From Cryptomeria japonica (lineage: Eukaryota > Streptophyta > Pinopsida > Cupressales > Cupressaceae), in the NCBI RefSeq assembly GCF_030272615.1, contig NC_081415.1:232507303-232571302 (forward strand): a stretch of 64,000 bases of DNA, given 5' to 3'. Positions 1 to 11,339 of this stretch are shown piece by piece. Below the pieces are notes generated by a model. It ran no database searches. It saw only the letters and a list, made by a program, of their open reading frames with translations, and was not told the origin of the DNA. Each line of letters opens with the position of its first letter. Within the stretch, counting starts at the first letter, position 1. Both the position numbers and the translations under genes were made by a program.

Positions 1-1384
1 TAACTCATGTTGATGCCATGTGATGACACTCTTCCCTAGTTGTTGGTGGAGTTGTGGAAGCCTCTAGTGACTTTGTGTTTTGTGATGTTTCAATTATTGT
101 ATATATCTATTCCTTGTGTACATTTGTGCTCCCTTGGATGTATAGGTGTTGGCCTAGGTCATGTGATGTGTGTGGGGCCTTATGTCATTCTCTGGAGCAC
201 GGGGGGTGGACCTTTTTGGTTCCACATGATCAGGTGGTCGATCCCTTCCTCAATTGGGATATTTGGTGGTTTGTTCGTGAGATTGATGATTGGTTCTTCT
301 TCTTTTCAGTTCCAATGCTATGGATTTATGATGCAAATGTAATCTCTGATATATGTAAAGATTCATCTTTATAGTTTGTAATTGGATATGCTTTATGTGA
401 GTATTGTGTCCTAATACTCTCATTGAAAAGGTTGATGTTAAATTGTAATGTGAATATGCATAAGGTGTTAGATGTGATGTAATGGTGTTATCATATGTTT
501 AATCTAAATGGTGCTGGTACCAGCTATATTTTAGGAATGGATAAATTCGTTGTGTTTGCAAGATTTGATAGAATAGGAATATTTGGTATTGGTGGTAAAA
601 AATGAATGTAGTATCCTAGAAGCATTTAATAGGTTATATCTTACGGTTATCTTTCAATGGTTAATAGGAGCCTTTCTTGTGCTATGGGTAATGATGAATC
701 ATTAGTTTAAGTAGAGTATTATCATGTATTTGTATAATTGTTGTATCATCAGCAATGACATTGGGAAACCTTAGAGGATGTAGATTTGATGTTATGAGTT
801 TATTCCCACTTGTGCATTAGTGTCTGTAATCATGTTAATCTAAATGTGTGCATTTCCTTTGAGAATAATGTGATGTTGTCTCTCTTTTAAAAAAAAATTA
901 TCTCTCAGATGTTAGTTGGCTTTATTCCCTAGGGTTTCTTGGTAGGCATTACACACTAGAAGACTTGTTAGGTGACCTAACAAGTGTTCATCATTGGAGG
1001 GGTGGTTAGTTATTGTGTCCTACAATTTTACCTTCACTACCTTGCCTATATACATCTAAGGTCACTATGTACATATTATTTATCTTTATTGCATGAATGC
1101 AATTTGTGGAAGTTCATTTTTGGTTTTTTCTTAATGATAATGGAAATCACAACATAGAGCACTCTGATAACTATATTTTTTAAGAGAGGACTCAATTTGA
1201 TGCTTATATTAAAAGCTATGGCTTCTAAAATTTAAGCTACTTTTTGTGATGGGAGTTACAATTTTTAAAATATGCAATGAGGTGTGTAAGTACATTTATG
1301 GAATATTTTAAATTACATCTCCAAAGTAGGGTAAATACACTAGAGAGAGGTAGGTCATTAGAAAGGGTGTAATATTTGGCTATG
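1..1384. other. Unassigned non-coding DNA
   Basis: I recognise no gene or element here. Two overlapping open frames near positions 40-374 encode hydrophobic, low-complexity peptides without a familiar motif, and stops are frequent in all frames further on. The T- and G-rich character of the first 900 bases resembles retrotransposon LTR or leader sequence, but no LTR partner lies in the window. Confidence 0.4.
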
Positions 1385-1389
1385 AAGTT

Positions 1390-1886
1390 AGCCACCCAAG
1401 ATCTAGGGGCCTAATGGAAAGAACAATAATAAGAGAAATATCATGACGAGAATAAATTGTATTCTCATAAACAATGCAATACAAATATAGATTATTATTG
1501 CATAGGAGACCCCTTGGTTATATAGCCAGGGTGAGAACATAGGATTGTATAAGATTAAAACAAGTGTCACAATCTTATCACATGAGACAAATGTTAAAAG
1601 CTATCATCCCACCTAAAGTGGAAAAGTGATAGTGTGATAAAACCACTAAAGGTGGATCATCCACCAAAGGTGTAATAGTGCAACCATGAAATTTGAATAT
1701 GATAATGTGATAAAGGCAATAAAGGTGGAGACACTAGAAATAAAGTGGAAATGATAACATGATAAGTGCACCTAAAGTGGAGATGCTCCAACGATTCCTA
1801 TGTGGCTCCCTAAGTAAGCTTAAGTGGTGTGTAATTAGGACCTATGTGAAGAATAACCAAGGTAAAACACCTTTATTACACCAACA
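1390..1886 (-). repeat. Family F repeat, copy 1 (probable solo LTR)
   Basis: This block resembles the block at about 39195-39656. Both contain AATAAAT-GTATTC near the left end, several AAAGTGGA or AAAGGTGGA motifs in the middle, CTCCCTAAGT, a TAATTACAC-type motif on the minus strand, and the same right end in ACAACA or CCAACA. Read on the minus strand, both start TGTTG-TGTAAT. Copy 2 sits inside a coding frame of Element C, so family F is a discrete insertion, most likely a solo LTR. The left edge is approximate. No target duplication could be fixed. Confidence 0.5.
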
Positions 1887-2178
<292 letters not shown>

Positions 2179-2180
2179 AG

Positions 2181-2192
2181 TGATATCAAAGT
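2181..2192 (+). other. Degenerate primer-binding site of Gypsy-A
   Basis: TGATATCAAAGT matches the initiator-Met primer site TGGTATCAGAGC at nine of twelve positions. It lies just upstream of gag-like sequence, the expected place. Weak on its own. Confidence 0.4.
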
Positions 2193-2299
2193 AAGTGTAT
2201 CCTAAATTTTCATACATATTTCTAAAGAGTGAGGCATTTTGCAATATAATCTTGTGGTAATGTGTTTGAATGTGAAAAGAATCACAAATTTGAGGCATA

Positions 2300-3303
2300 T
2301 TTATACTATGAATTTTTATAGTAAGTGAAGAGGAGAACTATAAAATTCATCCATAAAGAAACTATGGTGGTACAAATGTTGTACTAATAGAAGAAGGATT
2401 TAGGGCTTTGGAGAGATGGATTAGTGCAATTCAAGAGAGGTTGAGAAGTCGGGTATGAATTCAGAAATAAAGATAAGTATGATGTAGCCCATGATGATGT
2501 ACATATTGAAGAAGACAATGGAAAAGAAGAACCAAATTAAGTCAAAATGTTGAAGGTAATAAAAAAAATAGGAAAAAATATAAAAATAGAGATCTCTATA
2601 TATTATAGTGGTCTTAATCTCAAAGAATTGATAGTTTATATCAATGATTTGAAAGAATATTAAATGAATATGAATAAATATATGGTCTTGAGAGGGTCAA
2701 ATGTCATGTCAAAAATTGGTGGGAAGAGGTGTCATTAGAGAGAAACTGAAGAAGAAAATAGAAGATCACTAGCTGAAATAGAATGGTGGATAATTTGAAG
2801 TGATAATTTTTTCATGTGTAATTTGAGTTTGAAATCCTCAAGAAGATGAGATTTTTGAGAAAGATGAATATAATTGTCAAAGTGTAAATGAAATAAATTT
2901 ATAGTCATTATTAGAGTAGGTCATTTTAAAGCCAACAAAGAAAGGTATATAGATACATTAATGGATTGAATCTAAATATTCAAGAAGAGCTAAGCCTTGT
3001 AAGGTTAACAACTATTGAAGATGTATATCAACTTCTCATTAAAGTTGAATAAATATTAAATAGGATAAATTAAAATAAAATTAAAAATAGGAAGGGTTAT
3101 GGTGGAAGAATAGGAGGAATATTATATGAAGGTCATAGACAACAAGATGAGGGAAAAAAGTGATGATGCATAAACCTACAAAAATAATAGAGGTGAGGAC
3201 TCATAATTCCTATAGAAAAAAATGAAGGATATCAAATAGGAAGAGGAATATTTAGAAGAGGATCTATAGGGGGGTTTATAGACAGGGGGGTTTATAGGGG
3301 GGT
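2300..3303 (+). pseudogene. Gypsy-A gag, N-terminal part (broken)
   Basis: Frame fragments correspond to the capsid region of plant gypsy gag. The clearest piece, near 2945-3050, reads RYIDTLMD then ALVRLTTIEDVYQLLIKVE, the end of the Retrotrans_gag-type domain; Gypsy-G has the related ESVKEAYQYALKAKDKLN at 63940-63997. A glycine/arginine-rich stretch (KNRKGYGGRIGG) follows, as usual before the zinc knuckle. Many stops and shifts break the frame. The coding trace stops where Copia-1 begins and resumes at 9226 with the zinc knuckle. Confidence 0.65.
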
Positions 3304-3307
3304 CTAT
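3264..3307 (+). repeat. G-rich short tandem repeat
   Basis: Three imperfect units of about 12-17 bases, each with a run of about six G followed by TTTATA or TCTATG. It lies at the damaged left boundary of Copia-1, at the end of the Gypsy-A gag trace, and abuts the 37-bp inverted repeat. Confidence 0.7.
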
Positions 3308-3404
3308 GTTATGGTTTGAATGTTATTATGTCTATTTCTATTTTCTGTTAAGGTCAAAACCCCCCTATAGAAATAGACATAATAACATTCAAACCATAAC
3401 ATAG
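3304..3404. repeat. 37-bp perfect inverted repeat with 27-bp loop
   Basis: Bases 3304-3340 are the exact reverse complement of 3368-3404. The right arm belongs to the Copia-1 LTR (its counterpart is near 8450-8485 in the other LTR). The left arm is therefore an inverted extra copy of LTR sequence. The LTR's own first 99 bases are missing here. Confidence 0.95.
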
Positions 3405-4164
3405 TGATTTGCGTGGCAAAAACTCTTTTGGGAGAAAAAAATCACACTCCAAAAGCCTCCCAATATATTATTCAGCAATTAAAAACATATTACAATATAC
3501 TTGCATAGAAATCTCTTCACAGGAGTACTACTAATCAAAGATTCAAAGGTAACTCAATAGCCATAAGACTCTTACACACAACCTGTATCTCACGCACCTC
3601 ATATATAGGAGATACAATACAAGAAACCATCCAACCGTATTACAAAACCATGGGCTAAAACCACCCAATAAGGTGTATCCAACCTTATCTACCTTCTAGA
3701 TGTGCTATGACATGTTAAAACACACATCAACACATGTCCCTCCCTTTTACAGCTCCTTTATGTGTCCAATGTATTTTATGTTTCCTATTTCAGGAGTACA
3801 AACTTCCAGAGGCCATAACTTGAGAACCATGTGTCCTATTGACGAGTCGTTTGAAGCGTCGGAAAGCTTACAAAGTGATCTATTGCCTTATAAGCTATTA
3901 TGCAACTTATGCCCACTTCTCAAGGAATTTAGGGGCCTATAAAGTCCTCAAAATTAAATTTAAACCTTTCATTACACCCCTCCAAAATGGAAAATTTAGT
4001 ATCTTCAAAACTAGCTATGATTTTGCAACGTAACTTTACCGGAATGCTTATCTAGCCAACCAGAAGCTTCAGGGAGAATTTCAAACTATTTCATGCTTAA
4101 ATAAAAACTTATTATAAATAGTAACCTCATGTAAAAGCAAAGTTGAGACACCATTTTCCCAACA
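3371..4164 (-). repeat. Copia-1 3' LTR (truncated)
   Basis: Aligns by eye along its whole length with 8450-9225, including the shared end ACCATTTTCCCAACA. The first 99 bases of the complete LTR (8351-8449) are absent and an inverted duplicate of LTR sequence sits in their place. Confidence 0.92.
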
Positions 4165-4173
4165 TTCTCCCAC
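4165..4173 (-). other. Copia-1 polypurine tract
   Basis: On the minus strand GTGGGAGAA abuts the TGTTGGG start of the 3' LTR. It is the expected plus-strand priming site for reverse transcription. Confidence 0.7.
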
Positions 4174-4199
4174 TTGTCGAACACCTTGCAAGAGAAAAG

Positions 4200-4996
4200 G
4201 GAGTATCAACACAATAAATCAATTGCTAGGGGCCATGAGGCCCATAGACTCCGAACACCATCTAAACTTCTTTGTGCTCATAGCCTTAGTTAAATAATTT
4301 GTAACATTCATCAAAGTTTCTACTTTAACTAGCTTCACCCTACCATCTTCGGCCATATCTCTGACAAAATGATACTAAACGTCAATATGCTTGGTCGGAG
4401 CATGAAATGTTGGATTCTTAGCTAGGTAGATGGTACTCTGACTATCACTGCTCCTTGTTTTATTCTAATATTTGAACACAATCTCTTAAGACAAATGGAT
4501 TCTTTACGAGCATGAGTAGTCTCCATATACTCTACTTTGAAGTAGTGGACAAAGCAACCACAGCCTATCACTTACTCATCCAACTAATTGCACCACCAAA
4601 TAAAGTAAACACATAAGCACTTGTGGATCTTATGTTATCAATATGACCTTCCCAGTCTGAATCCACATAACCATGAATATCAAGGGAAGTCATGTATCCA
4701 ACCAAATTACCATGATAACACAAAGAATACTCTGAGGTGCCCTTCAAATATTTGAAGACTCTTTTGAATGCATCCCAATGAACTCTACTAGGATTAGACA
4801 TATATTTGGACATAACTCCCACTACTTGGGCAATGCCTGGTCTAGTACAAACCATAGCATACTTCAAACTTCCAACTGCACTTTGGTAAGGTACTCTTCT
4901 CATGTCTTCCGTATCCGATTGGGACATAGGACAATCTGAAGTAGATAATTTCGTTCCAACTGTAAGAGGAACACACAATGGTCTACATTCATGCAT
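4200..4996 (-). pseudogene. Copia-1 RNase H domain (broken)
   Basis: Open from 4996 to 4568, then continued past stops to about 4200. Visible landmarks are CTRPGIAQVVGVMSKYMSNP, which precedes the copia RNase H, then FKRVFKYLKGT, GYVDSDWEGHIDNIRSTSAY (catalytic Asp in DSDW) and GGAISWMSK. The downstream remnant, with a KHIDVQYHF-type motif, continues towards the 3' LTR with stops. Frame breaks separate it from the RT segment. RNase H would remove the RNA template during reverse transcription. Confidence 0.8.
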
Positions 4997-5005
4997 GTTG
5001 AACCT

Positions 5006-5867
5006 TTATAACACTGAATTCACATACTTGCTTTGGCCTAGCCATAGCTTTTTGTTCTTTGTATCTCTTATAATTTCCATCCCAAGAATGTGGTTTGATG
5101 CACCAAGATATTTCATTTCAAATTTAGCAGGGAGCTGAGACTTTAGTTCTAAAATCACACCTTTCCCTTTATCAATTAATAACATATCATCAACATACAA
5201 ATGCAATGTACAGGAAATGATCATGATCAAATTTATAATAAACATAGTGATCTGATTTAGAACTTTCAAATCTCAAACTCAACACATATATATCAAATTT
5301 TTGGTACCACATCCTAGGACTCTATTTGAGGCCATACAAAGATTTATTTAATTTACAAACCAATTTACTTTAACCTTTCACCACATATTGCTCCAGTTGT
5401 GTCATATAAGTATCCTCCTCCAAATCACCATGAAGGAAAGTAGTTTTCACATCCATTTGCTCAACCTCTAAATTATAAGAAGCAGCAATAGAAAGAAAAA
5501 ATCTAATGGATGTCATTTTTGCAAAAGGAGAAAATATCCCACTGTAATCAACACCCTCAACCTAAGACTAGCCTTTTCCAACCAACCTTTCTTTATACTT
5601 CTCAAAGCTTCCATCTGAACCAATCTTTTTCTTGAACACCCATTTGCAACCAACAGGCTTTCATCCTTCAGGAAATGGTACAAGATCTCATGTATCATTC
5701 TTTTTCAAATATCCCATTTCTTCTTTCATAGCAATCTTCCAGGATTCTGCATCATTCATACCTAATGACTCTTTTATAGCTTTCGGTTCATCCACATTAG
5801 TATTCAAAGAAAAAATAAATCTTCAATCATCAGGTGGTTGTCTATGTCTTGTAGACCTTCAAATAGG
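5006..5867 (-). pseudogene. Copia-1 reverse transcriptase (broken)
   Basis: The 5269-5006 frame contains LYVDDMLLID, with the catalytic YVDD of copia RT, followed by KFEMKYLGASNHILGMEI. Upstream in other frames lie GCKWVFKKKI, EQMDVKTTFLHGDLEE (motif A aspartate retained) and NKSLYGLK-SPRMWY, all typical of RVT_2. Several stops and at least two shifts disrupt it. It lies between integrase and RNase H, the order that defines copia elements. Confidence 0.82.
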
Positions 5868-6842
5868 CTAAGTTGGAGGTTCTTCCTCCTCTTCTGAAGA
5901 TTCAGAGCTAGACGAGCTCTCCTCAACTTCTTGCCTATCTAGGGGTCTTGATTCAACTCTTTTAGGTGTAGAAGGGAATTGAATCACATCTTCCTTTTTA
6001 GTCTGTTCTAGCTGCATTGTAACAAAAGGAGACTTGATTTCTCTAAAAATATCACTTCTACTATGAATTACCTTTTGTGCAATAGGGTCCCAAAGCTTGT
6101 ATCCTTTCACACCATAACTATACCTAATAAAGATACATTTCATAGCCTTGTTCTCCAACTTTGTCTGCTTCTCCTTTGGCACATGTGCATATGCCTTGCA
6201 ACCAAAAACTCTAAGATGTCTTAATGAAGGCTTGTGACCCGATCATGCTTCCATGGGTGTTTTATCAACAAGAGCTAATGTAGGAGACCTATTAATCAGG
6301 TAGAAAGCAATGGAAACAACTTCAGCCCAAAAATTTTGTTCTAGACCACCACCACGCAGCATACTCCTAGCCTTCTCCATCAGTGTCCTATTCATTCTTT
6401 CTGCAACTCCATATTGTTGTGGAGAATACGGAATTGTGTTTTGTTTGTTAATGCCATGGTCTTTACAAAATCTATCAAAATCACTAGAGAAAAATTCACT
6501 GCCCTTATCAGTCCTTAAACATTTAATTTTCTTTCCAGTCTGCAACTCAACCATTGCTTTAAATTATTTAAATCAAATGAAAAATTCATATTTTCTCTTT
6601 AGAAAATATACCCATGTCCTTCTACTAAAATAATCAATAAATAAAACATAATATGTGGAATTTCCAATCGAAGGAACATCTACAGGACCAAACACATCGA
6701 AATGAAAAAGATCCAAAACATCACAAGTTTTATGAGAACTCGAGTAAAACTGAACACAATTTTCTTTTCCATAAATGCAATGCTCACAAAAATCAAAGTC
6801 AAGATTACAATCATAACCTTCAATAAGGTTTTTATTTTTCAA
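5868..6842 (-). pseudogene. Copia-1 integrase (broken)
   Basis: Read on the minus strand: the end of the HHCC zinc region (CEHCIYGKEN), then HFDVFGP with the first catalytic Asp, FIDYFSRRTWVYFLK, LRTDKGSEFFSSDF with the second Asp, and GVAERMNRTLMEKARSML with the catalytic Glu. The C-terminal part includes KCIFIRYSYGVKGYKLWDP and an acidic serine-rich tail. Integrase inserts the cDNA into the host chromosome. The DDE residues survive, but frame breaks between 6842 and 5868 stop any intact product. Confidence 0.85.
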
Positions 6843-7521
6843 GGCCCTTAGACCCTTTTCTCCAATGTGGCCAACCCTCTAGTGCCATAACATAGTCTTC
6901 TTTGTAGGTAACTTTGCTGTAGAAGAAAGAGAACCCTTAGGTACCCAAAAGCCATTTCCATCTGTAGAAGGTGAAACCCTCAAATCTATCGATGAAGTAT
7001 CCATAGATTTACTTTTTACGGAAGTGTTATTGCACTCAAGAGTGTATGCGTCTAGCTTATACAAAGTGTTGACCCTAACACCTCTAGCAATTACCATAGC
7101 ACCCTTAATCATCTTACATCCTGCTTCAGAAAAGACTATCTGCACACCCGTCTATCAGTTTTCTTACAGATAAAAGATTTTGTTTTAATCTAGGGATATG
7201 CAGCACACCATAAATCCTTTTTATTCTACAATCAAAAAACCTAATTCTAACTTTACCTCGACTAACAATGTCTAAATATGAATCATCACCCAAGCATACC
7301 TTACCTCCATTAAATTCTTCATATTCAGAAAACTAATCTCTATTGGAAATCATATGAAAAGATGTACTTGAGTCAATTAACCAAGCATCATTACCTACAT
7401 GAGTCACCAAAGCTGCAATGAATGCATCACCATCTTCATTCTCAGACTTAGAATCAGAATCAGAATCAAACTTTTTCTTTTTCTTCTTTGTAGTTCTTAC
7501 GGGTGTGACCCAGTTTACCAC
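6843..7521 (-). pseudogene. Copia-1 protease and GAG-pre-integrase region (broken)
   Basis: The 7521-7333 frame has WLIDSSTSFHMI. Copia protease normally has D-S-G at this position, so the active-site glycine appears changed to Ser. Downstream, 7145-6879 carries YKLDAYTLECN, then WH-RVGHIGEKGLRALK, the first half of the integrase zinc region. A stop interrupts the WH-RVGH motif. A lysine run and an acidic serine stretch (KKKKKKFDSDSDSKSENEDGD) precede the protease. Confidence 0.72.
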
Positions 7522-8225
7522 AATTATAGAAAATGACTTTGGACTTTCTAGGAGATTTCAATCTACCTCTCGATTTGGACTTATCGCACTTCTCATTCTT
7601 CTTTCCTTTCTCCTTAGGTCTTCCATGAACAATTAGGGCTTCTTTTGAACTGATGGATACCTTCCTCCACATCTCTTCACCAAGTAGGGCACCCACCACA
7701 TCTTCAAATTTCAAAACAACAAAATTACTACCAATAGCCATAACAAGAGAGTCCCATGAATGAGGCAAAGAATAAAGAAAGATCTAACATTTCTCCTCTT
7801 CATCCATCTTAACACCGATAGATACCAATTGAGCCACCAACATATTGAATGCTTCCAGGTGGTCTGCAATTCATCCATCCTCTTCCATCTTCAAGGAATA
7901 TAATTTCTTCCTTAAGAAAATTTGATTTGATAAAGATTTTTCTTGATAAATTTCACCAAGCTTAATCTATAGCTTCTTTGCAGAGTTTTCTTCATGGAAA
8001 TTAATTAGAACAGAGTCTTCTAGACAGTCTGATTAGACCCTTGGCTTTTCAGTCCATAACATCATATTGAGCCACCACAGTAGGATCTGAGGGTCTTTAG
8101 ACATTCGCATCAACAGCATCCCACAGATCTCGATCTATTAGCAGATCTTCCATCTTCAACTTCCACATCTCAAAATTTGTTCCATTAACTTTCTCCACCA
8201 CTATTCTCCCTGACAAACTTGCCAT
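7466..8225 (-). pseudogene. Copia-1 gag (broken)
   Basis: A start at 8225 opens MASLSGRIVVEKVNGTNFEM, the usual plant copia gag N-terminus (short lead then G-NF--WK). It soon meets stops. The later segment 7768-7466 has MPHSWDSLV, a basic KSRGR stretch and a zinc knuckle remnant NCGKLGHTRKNY, in which the first and last Cys of CX2CX4HX4C are lost. Gag would form the virus-like particle. It starts about 110 bases after the primer site, as expected. Confidence 0.78.
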
Positions 8226-8336
8226 CTAAAAAATTCCTGCAACAAAATCAAAAAGTTTATTCTGCACAAGCTCCCACTCAAATCTAGATTAGTTCAAAAA
8301 ACCCAACAACCCACAACTGAAACCAAAGGCGATCAA

Positions 8337-8348
8337 GCTCTGATACCA
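8337..8348 (-). other. Copia-1 primer-binding site
   Basis: On the minus strand TGGTATCAGAGC, a perfect match to the usual initiator-tRNA-Met primer site. It begins two bases after the 5' LTR end. Confidence 0.93.
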
Positions 8349-8350
8349 CT

Positions 8351-9225
8351 TGTAAGGAAGTTAAGTAGCGGAACAACTTCCTACACTAACCTTGAGAGGA
8401 GGATAATGCAAAAAAATTTACAAATCGTCACAATAGTTACATAAAACAAAAATAGACATAATAACATTCAAACCATAACACAATGATTTACATGGGGAAA
8501 ACACTTTTGGGAGAAAAACCCCATGCTCCAAAAGTTGTCCAATATATTATTCAACAATAAAAAGTAGAAGCAATCTCTTCACAGGAGTACTACTAATTAG
8601 AGATTCAGAGGTAACTCAATAGCCATGAGTCTTACACACAACCTCTATCTCACGCACCTCATATATACAAGATACAATACAAGAAACCATCAAACGGTAT
8701 TACAAAACCATGGGCTAAAACCACCCAATAAGGTGTAGCCGACCTTATCTCCCTTCTAGATGCCCTATGATGTGTTAAAACACACATCAACACATGTCCC
8801 TCCCTTTTACAACTCATTTATGTGTCTGATGTATTTTATATTTCCTATTTCAAGAGTACAAACTTCCAAAGGCCATAACATGAGAATTATGTGTCCTATT
8901 GACAAACTGTTTGAAATGCTAGAAAGCTCACAAAGTTCTCTATTACCTCGTAAGCCGCTGCACTACTTATACCCACTTTTCAAGACATTTTGGGGCCTCT
9001 AAAGTCCTCAAAATTAAATTTAAACCTTTCATTGCACCTCCTCCAAAATGAAAAATTTAATATCTTCAAAACTAGTTGTGATCTTGTGATGTAACTTTAT
9101 TAAAATGCTTATCTAGCCAACAAGAAGCTTCAGGGAGAATTTCGCACCATTGCGTACTTAAATTAAAACTTACTATAAATAGAAAACTCATGTAAATGCA
9201 AGGTTGAGACACCATTTTCCCAACA
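8351..9225 (-). repeat. Copia-1 5' LTR (complete, 875 bp)
   Basis: Runs from TGTAAGG to CCCAACA on the plus strand. The left edge is fixed by the adjacent primer site and the right edge by agreement with the other LTR. The next base on the right restarts the Gypsy-A reading trace. Confidence 0.93.
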
Positions 9226-9800
9226 GTTTAGATGAATATGTTTAAGATGTGCTAAAGAATGGCATAGATCTTATGGGTACAAAAAGATCAAGGATCACCA
9301 AATAGAAGACTAAAAGTAATACTATAATTGCCCATATAGATAGGAGACAAGATTTGAACATTTAGAAGAATCTAAAAGAGGATAAATTGTTATTCTTAGA
9401 AGAGCCTTATTGAAGAAAGAAGGAAAAGAAGAACCAACCTAAAGTAAGAATTTATTCATAACAAAGTCTAATTCAAGAGGTAAATATTATAATGTTATTA
9501 TTTATAGTGGAACTATTGATAATTTATAGTTTATGGAGAATGCTACAAAGTTGAATTTAAAAATAATAGAGAATCCACATCCATATAATATTTCTTGGTT
9601 GTAAAAACATCATAAATATTTGGTTGTGAACAAAATTTGGTAAATTTGAAGAATTGACATTATCATGATGAAGTTTGATGTGATATTATGCCAATAGTTG
9701 GATGCCACCTAATATTGGGAAGGTTGTGATAGTGTGATAGGTGTTCCATACATTATGGTTGTGCCAACACCTATTTTTGACAAAATATGGAGTGAAACAA
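9226..9800 (+). pseudogene. Gypsy-A gag zinc knuckle and protease (broken)
   Basis: Directly after Copia-1 the frame reads CLRCAKEWHRSYGYKKIKD, a zinc knuckle of CX2CX4HX4C type with its last Cys changed to Tyr. At 9440-9740 follows a retropepsin trace with YSGTIDNL in place of D-S-G-S-D-N, then ATKLNLKIIENPHPYNISWL and a DIIMMKFDVI-type stretch. Gypsy-G shows the same order (DSGSSDNL at 63080-63566). The Asp-to-Tyr change in the active site and several stops mark it as dead. Confidence 0.7.
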
Positions 9801-9963
9801 AAGTTAAAACCTATGAGAGAAAAAATAGGTATGTAGAAATTTTAGAATTTTTTGGTATATGAAAGAAAAAAAATTTGGATGTAATGAAGCATGAAAATAT
9901 GCCCTTTGCCTTGATTTATAAAATAATAAAAGAAGAAAGAGAATATATACATGTACAATGTAA

Positions 9964-10680
9964 TTGAAGGTTTTCATCGGTGAGAAGAATAAGTCATCAA
10001 ATTCACTTGATATTGGGAGAACTTTTCCTAACAAGGTAGACCATAGAATGCCTCCAATAGAAAATGAAGATTTAAATAGACAAGTTCAAGAATTATTGAG
10101 CAGTGGACTAGTTAAAGAGATTTTGAGGCCATGTACAATATGTAAGGATGAAGAATAGAGGATGTGTATTGATTCTAAGGTCATCAAAAAATAATAATCA
10201 AGTATAGATTTCCATTGCTAAGAATGAATAATATCATGGATTGCTTGAGTGAAGTATTTCATAAAGATAGATTTAAAGAGTGGATATCACTAGAGATGAA
10301 TAGAAGATAGCATTAATGAAAAAAAGACTGCATAAATGGTTGGTAATTCCATTCAAACTAACCAATTTGCAATCAACACTTTCATGAGGTTCATGAGTGA
10401 TGTAATCAAGGAATTTTGGGGTAAATTTTTATTGCCTATGTAGATGATATTCTAATTTTTAGGAAAAATTTAAAACATTTCATGCATGCTTCTAGAGTTT
10501 TTGAGAGGTTGAGAGAAGATAAATTTTTGATAATTTAAAGGAACACAACTTTGTGAGGAAGGAGTTAATGTATATGGGATTTTTAATCAAAGGTAAAGTT
10601 CTTAGAATGGATGTAGAGAAGGTAAATGCTATTGTAGAATGATCTATATCAAAGAGTATTACTAAGTTAAACATCATTTC
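9964..10680 (+). pseudogene. Gypsy-A reverse transcriptase (broken)
   Basis: The first segment (9964-10158) contains DHRMPPIENEDLNRQVQELL then SSGLVKEI, the start of the gypsy RT domain. Later frames give RMCIDSKVI, KYRFPLLRMNNIMDCLSE, KIDLKSGYH (motif A), KWLVIPFKLTN, and KEHNFVRKELMYMGFLIKGK. A YVDD-like trace (CLCR-YSNF frame near 10430) is damaged. Frame breaks occur about every 100 bases. Confidence 0.72.
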
Positions 10681-10789
10681 ATGAATTTGTTAGTTTCTAG
10701 AGAAAGTTTATGAAAAAAATATTAGTGTATGTCTACCCTTAATCAAGAAATTGAGGGGAGATTGGAAATAATATAGATCGACTAAAGGG

Positions 10790-11075
10790 GCATCTAAAGT
10801 TTTGAATTTTTAGAAAGAAAAAAAATACATTAAAATCTATTATAGCACTCACCAATTTTATCCAAGTAGTTTAGGTATATTCTGATGCTAATGGTATTGT
10901 TGTAGTAGTATTAAGCTAAATGCATATTTTAGTGAAAAAAATCAATGATGTTAGGAAGAAGTATTCTATTTATTATAAAAAAAATATATGCCATTGTTTA
11001 AGAACTAAATAAATGGAGACATCATCTCTTGCCTAAATATTTTTTTTACACTAAATATCAAGATTTATAAAATTT
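10790..11075 (+). pseudogene. Gypsy-A RNase H (broken)
   Basis: The trace reads VYSDANGIVVVVLS, then KINDVRKKYSIYYKK and a RHHLLPKYF-like end. These correspond to D-S-G--LSQ, KLN-A--RYS-YDKE and [10 protein letters not shown] in Gypsy-G RNase H at 61760-62023. Stops are abundant. Confidence 0.6.
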
Positions 11076-11339
11076 GAGTAGATAAGTGAAGTTTAATCAA
11101 GGAAATTTAAATTGTTGAATTTTTACAAACCTATAAATTTATGTTGAAGTGTAGAAGTGGGAAGTATAATAGAGTTATAGATGGCTTGAATATAAGGTAA
11201 AATTTTCTAGTAGATATTAGAATTAAAAGTTATTAGGCTTGAAGGATTCAAGCATTTGTATCTGAAATATTAAAAAATAATAATGATAATAATAATAATA
11301 GAAGCATGGATAACTTTTCTATAAATTATTACTATGTAT

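Larger units (their letters stand above)
3371..9225 (-). mobile_element. Copia-1, full-length but defective Ty1/copia element
   Basis: Two related LTRs (3371-4164 and 8351-9225) flank a copia polyprotein trace on the minus strand, in the order gag, protease, integrase, reverse transcriptase, RNase H. The complete LTR is TGTTGGG...CTTACA on the minus strand. A perfect initiator-Met primer site lies next to the 5' LTR and a purine tract next to the 3' LTR. The 3' LTR has lost its distal 99 bases, so the target duplication cannot be checked. The element splits Gypsy-A gag: capsid trace ends at about 3303 and the zinc knuckle begins at 9226. Stops and shifts are present in all domains. Confidence 0.9.

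Noticed and set aside
40-374. Two overlapping open frames at the left end that could be a small host gene
   Set aside because: Low-complexity hydrophobic peptides, no motif, and no splice or promoter evidence; the frames overlap each other.
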